NCBI RefSeq assembly: GCF_018390555.1
Contig: NZ_JAHBGB010000027.1
Coordinates: 1-64,000, forward strand
Length of the DNA: 64,000 nt
Direction: 5' to 3'
From: Ancylobacter oerskovii
Lineage (GTDB): Bacteria > Pseudomonadota > Alphaproteobacteria > Rhizobiales > Xanthobacteraceae
Shown one piece after another: positions 61,345-64,000 of this stretch (position 1 is the first letter of the stretch; each line of letters starts with the position of its first letter). The translations under genes and the position numbers were made by a program. The notes below the pieces were generated by a model. That model was given only the letters and a program-made list of their open reading frames with translations. It did no database searches and had not been told where the DNA came from.

Positions 61345-62352
61345 ATGCCCATACTCGTCAGCGGACGCCTCTGCGCCGCGCTCGTCGCCTCGCTCTTCGT
61401 CTCCACCGCCGCCTCGGCGCAGGTACAGGACCGCACGCTGAAATTCGGCTACTCGACCTTCGAGGCGCATCCGCTCGGCCAGGGGGCCAACAAGTTCGTC
61501 GAGCTGGTCGGCCAGAAGAGCGGCGGCAAGATCAAGATGAAGGTCTATCCGGCGACGCAGCTCGGCTCGGAGACGCAGACCATCTCCGCCACGCAGGGCG
61601 GCGTGCAGGACATCGTCGGCACCTCGACGGCGCCCTTGGTCGGCCTCGTCAAGGAATACGCCATCTTCGACTTCCCCTTCCTGTTCAGCAACGAGAAGGA
61701 GGCCGATGCGGTGGTCGACGGCCCGGTCGGCCAGACCCTGCTCGCCAAGCTGTCGGACAAGAATCTCGTCGGGCTCTGCTTCTTCGAGAACGGCTTCCGC
61801 CATGTGACCAATTCGAAGCGGCCGATCACCACCGCCGCCGATGTCGAGGGGCTGAAGATCCGCACCATGCAGAACCCGGTCTATATCGACGCCTTCAAGA
61901 CGCTCGGCGCCAACGCCGTGCCGATGCCGTGGCCGGAGGTCTATACCGCGCTGGAATCCGGCGCGATCGACGCCCAGGAAAACCCCTACGGCATCATCTA
62001 CGTCAACAAGCTGAACGAAGTTCAGAAATATGTGAGCGTAACCAAGCACGCCTATTCGCCCTGGGCGATGATCATGAGCAAGAAGCTCTGGGACAAGCTC
62101 TCCCCCGAGGAGCAGAAGATCTTCGTCGATTCCTGCAACGAGGCGAAGACCTACCAGCGCCAGGTGAGCCGCGCCGAGGACGCCAAGATCATCTCGGAGC
62201 TGAAGGCGAAGGGCATGGCGATCAACGAGCTGTCTCCCGAGGAGACCGCCAAGATCAAGGCGAAGCTTCAGCCGGTGATCGACAAATACGCCCCGAGCGT
62301 CGGCGAGGAGCTGGTGCGTCAGGCCCAGACCTCGATCGCCGGCACGCACTGA
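61345..62352 (+). CDS. dctP: TRAP transporter solute-binding protein (DctP type)
   Basis: A 335-residue periplasmic binding protein. The signal peptide covers about residues 1-25 (cleavage after ASAQ). DctP features: FGYSTFEAHPLGQGANKFVELV, GVQDIVGTSTAPLVG, the carboxylate-binding arginine in KIRTMQNPVYIDAFK, and VPMPWPEVYTALESGAIDAQENP. It would capture an acid sugar such as apionate (inferred). It begins 98 bp after the ApnO-like gene with a GGAGGA site. A 226-bp repeat-bearing gap separates it from dctQ. Confidence 0.92.
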   Translation: MPILVSGRLCAALVASLFVSTAASAQVQDRTLKFGYSTFEAHPLGQGANKFVELVGQKSGGKIKMKVYPATQLGSETQTISATQGGVQDIVGTSTAPLVGLVKEYAIFDFPFLFSNEKEADAVVDGPVGQTLLAKLSDKNLVGLCFFENGFRHVTNSKRPITTAADVEGLKIRTMQNPVYIDAFKTLGANAVPMPWPEVYTALESGAIDAQENPYGIIYVNKLNEVQKYVSVTKHAYSPWAMIMSKKLWDKLSPEEQKIFVDSCNEAKTYQRQVSRAEDAKIISELKAKGMAINELSPEETAKIKAKLQPVIDKYAPSVGEELVRQAQTSIAGTH

Positions 62353-62475
62353 GCCTCGAGGCTTCGTCGTCCCCCCGGAACGGCCGCGAGGCCGCCTCCG
62401 GGAGGACCGGCCGCATTCTGGAAAGCAACCTCGTCCCGAGGTCTCGCCGCAGGCGGGCCTCGAAGGAGGTTGAAG

Positions 62476-62548
62476 CAGAGCGCCGCCCTCGGAGGCGCAT
62501 CCTTCGAGGCCGGGCCGAAGCCGGGCACCTCAGGATGAGGGCGCTCTG
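62476..62548. repeat. 73-bp imperfect palindromic intergenic element
   Basis: Outer arms CAGAGCGC (62476) and GCGCTCTG (ending 62548), next CCCTC with GAGGG, then inner arms CATCCTTCGAGG and CCTCAGGATG, with a GC-rich centre containing GGCCGGGCCGAAGCCGGGC. It resembles the widespread intergenic palindromes of Hyphomicrobiales that carry CATCCT/AGGATG and CGAGG/CCTC blocks (family knowledge). It sits between dctP and dctQ, where it could attenuate read-through and raise the ratio of binding protein to permease. Confidence 0.7.
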
Positions 62549-62578
62549 CCATCGCGCAGATTCTCGGGAGGAAGGGCC

Positions 62579-63175
62579 GTGTCGCGACTGGTCGATGCCT
62601 ATTTCGCGCTGCTGAAGGCGCTCATCGCGCTGCTTTTGGCGGCAATGGTGGTGCTGGTGTTCGGCAATGTCGTGCTGCGCTACGGCTTCAATTCCGGCAT
62701 CACGCTGTCGGAGGAGGTCTCGCGCTGGATGTTCGTCTGGCTCACCTTCCTCGGCGCCATCGTCGCGCTGCGCGAGCACGGCCATCTCGGCGTCGATTCG
62801 CTGGTGCGCCGCCTGCCGCTGTGGGGCAAGAAGCTCTGCTTCGTGGTGAGCTACGCGCTGATGCTCTACGCCATCATCCTGCTGCTGGTCGGCAGCTGGC
62901 AGCAGAGCCTCATCAACTGGGACGTCGTCGCCCCCGCCTCCGGCCTCTCGGTCGCGCTGTTCTACGGCGTCGGGCTGGTGTTCGCGATCTCGACCATCCC
63001 GATCCTGCTCGGCGGCCTCTACCGCGTCCTCAGCGGCCGGGCGAGCGAGGCCGAGCTGGTCGCCATCCGCGAGTCGGAGGAGGAGGACGTCGACGAGATC
63101 CAGCGCCGCCACCTCGCCGAGCGCGAAGGCTTCGACGGCGTGGCCCTCGGCCGCCGCGCGGGAGGCGTCTCATGA
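62579..63175 (+). CDS. dctQ: TRAP transporter small permease (DctQ type)
   Basis: A 198-residue membrane protein with four helices and the DctQ signature LRYGFNSGITLSEEVSRWMFVW and GAIVALREHGHLGVDSLV. The charged C-terminal 45 residues are longer than usual. The GTG at 62579 follows GGGAGGAAGG and is preferred because there is no suitable ATG. Its TGA overlaps the dctM ATG by four bases. Confidence 0.92.
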   Translation: MSRLVDAYFALLKALIALLLAAMVVLVFGNVVLRYGFNSGITLSEEVSRWMFVWLTFLGAIVALREHGHLGVDSLVRRLPLWGKKLCFVVSYALMLYAIILLLVGSWQQSLINWDVVAPASGLSVALFYGVGLVFAISTIPILLGGLYRVLSGRASEAELVAIRESEEEDVDEIQRRHLAEREGFDGVALGRRAGGVS

Positions 63176-64000
63176 CCATCCTCGTCTTCGCCAGCTCCCT
63201 GCTCGGCACCATGGCGATCGGCATGCCGATCGCCTTCGCGCTGCTGCTCGCCGGCGTGGCGCTGATGCATTATCTCGACATCTTCGATCCGCAGATCATT
63301 GCCCAGAACATCATCAACGGCGCCGACTCCTTCCCGCTGATGGCGGTGCCGTTCTTCATGCTCGCCGGCGAATTGATGAACACCGGTGGCCTGTCGAAGC
63401 GCATCGTCAATGTCGCGCTCGCCGCGGTCGGCCATGTGAAGGGCGGGCTCGGCTATGTCGCCATCCTCGCCGCCTGCGTGATCTCGGCGCTGTCCGGCTC
63501 GGCTGTGGCGGATGCCGCCGCGCTCTCCGCCCTGCTGGTGCCGATGATGGTGAAAGCCGGGCACAGCAAGCCGCGCTCGGCCGGCCTCATCGCCGCGTCC
63601 AGCGTCATCGGGCCGATCATCCCGCCGAGCATCGGCTTCGTGATCTTCGGCGTGATCGGCGGCGTCTCCATCACCAAGCTGTTCCTCGCCGGCCTGGTGC
63701 CCGGCCTGATCATCGGCGTCGCCCTGGCCCTGGCGTGGTGGTGGGAGGTGCGCAAGGAAGACCTCGTCCCGCCTCCCCGGCAGAGCCCGCGCGAGCTCGG
63801 CCGCGCACTGATCGACGGAGCCTGGGCGCTGATGCTGCCGGTGATCATCATCGTCGGCCTCAAGCTCGGCGTATTCACGCCGACCGAATCCGCCGTGGTC
63901 GCCGCGGTCTATTCGCTGTTCGTCGCCACCTGCGTGTATCGCGAGCTGAAGATCGGCGAGCTCTACGGCGTGTTCGTCACCGCCGCCAAGACCACAGCGG
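63172..64000 (+). CDS. dctM: TRAP transporter large permease (DctM type), partial at window end
   Basis: The first 276 codons of a DctM protein; relatives have about 425-430, so roughly 150 residues are beyond the window. Clear landmarks are the N-terminal helix with GMPIAFALLLAGVALM, GADSFPLMAVPFFMLAGELMNTGGLSKR, GLGYVAILAACVISALSGSAVADAAA and ASSVIGPIIPPSIGF. It couples Na+ gradient to solute uptake with DctQ and DctP. The start ATG overlaps the dctQ stop. Confidence 0.93.
   Translation, partial: MTILVFASSLLGTMAIGMPIAFALLLAGVALMHYLDIFDPQIIAQNIINGADSFPLMAVPFFMLAGELMNTGGLSKRIVNVALAAVGHVKGGLGYVAILAACVISALSGSAVADAAALSALLVPMMVKAGHSKPRSAGLIAASSVIGPIIPPSIGFVIFGVIGGVSITKLFLAGLVPGLIIGVALALAWWWEVRKEDLVPPPRQSPRELGRALIDGAWALMLPVIIIVGLKLGVFTPTESAVVAAVYSLFVATCVYRELKIGELYGVFVTAAKTTA

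Overview
The window is GC-rich DNA (roughly two-thirds G+C by eye) that reads as chromosome of an alphaproteobacterium of the order Hyphomicrobiales, most plausibly a Xanthobacteraceae-type soil or plant-associated heterotroph (Ancylobacter, Starkeya or Xanthobacter are reasonable guesses). The reasons are the bluB-cobS-DUF1289-aspartic protease block, the short palindromic intergenic repeats, and the density of ABC, TRAP and tripartite tricarboxylate (TTT) uptake systems with dedicated LysR and GntR regulators. No rRNA, tRNA, CRISPR, prophage or IS element was seen. The window ends inside a TRAP dctM gene.

Layout. 1-440: two direct copies of an approximately 198-bp palindrome-bearing repeat. 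503-5088: an orphan HigA-type antitoxin, cobalamin genes bluB and cobS, a DUF1289 protein, a membrane-anchored retropepsin-like protease, a TSUP anion exporter and dusA. 5378-6760: a cluster of gene remnants (hydrolase, zinc alcohol dehydrogenase, AraC regulator) with at least two internal-deletion scars. 6947-10247: a Tat-exported molybdenum hydroxylase (2Fe-2S subunit, Mo subunit, di-haem cytochrome c). 10503-14236: an Asp-nucleophile alpha/beta hydrolase, a Na+/H+ antiporter and an Old Yellow Enzyme. 14508-23146: a large winged-helix/STAND/TPR regulator divergent from a complete peptide-type ABC operon. 23356-26163: an exported ABM-domain protein and an exported VOC protein, divergent from a NahR/NodD-like LysR gene. 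26333-33860: a 2106-residue autotransporter with about 24 glycine-rich repeats, followed by a Tat-exported patatin; a CPBP protease converges on them.

35144-50569 holds two related carboxylate modules, each made of a GntR-FCD regulator, TctA, TctB and TctC, and an isocitrate-lyase/PEP-mutase superfamily lyase. The left one (35144-42938) adds a second lyase, a TIM-barrel isomerase and an AbrB-type permease. The right one (45880-50569) is compact. Between them sit a LysR gene with a perfect T-N11-A palindrome in front of a second alpha/beta hydrolase, and a pyridoxamine-phosphate-oxidase-fold protein.

50620-57306 is a leftward operon: an XRE-cupin regulator, a spermidine/putrescine-type ABC importer, a PuuB-like FAD amine oxidase and a cupin. 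57712-64000 runs rightward: a RuBisCO-like protein, a DUF1537 kinase (OiaK-like) and an ApnO-like oxidoisomerase, joined by ATGA overlaps, then a TRAP transporter. This matches the known D-apionate branch of D-apiose catabolism: uptake of an acid sugar, oxidative isomerisation, phosphorylation and RLP-catalysed C-C cleavage. Two copies of a 19-bp operator-like element lie in the gap between these two divergent units. Overall this is a metabolic-island landscape of small-acid uptake modules with local regulators.
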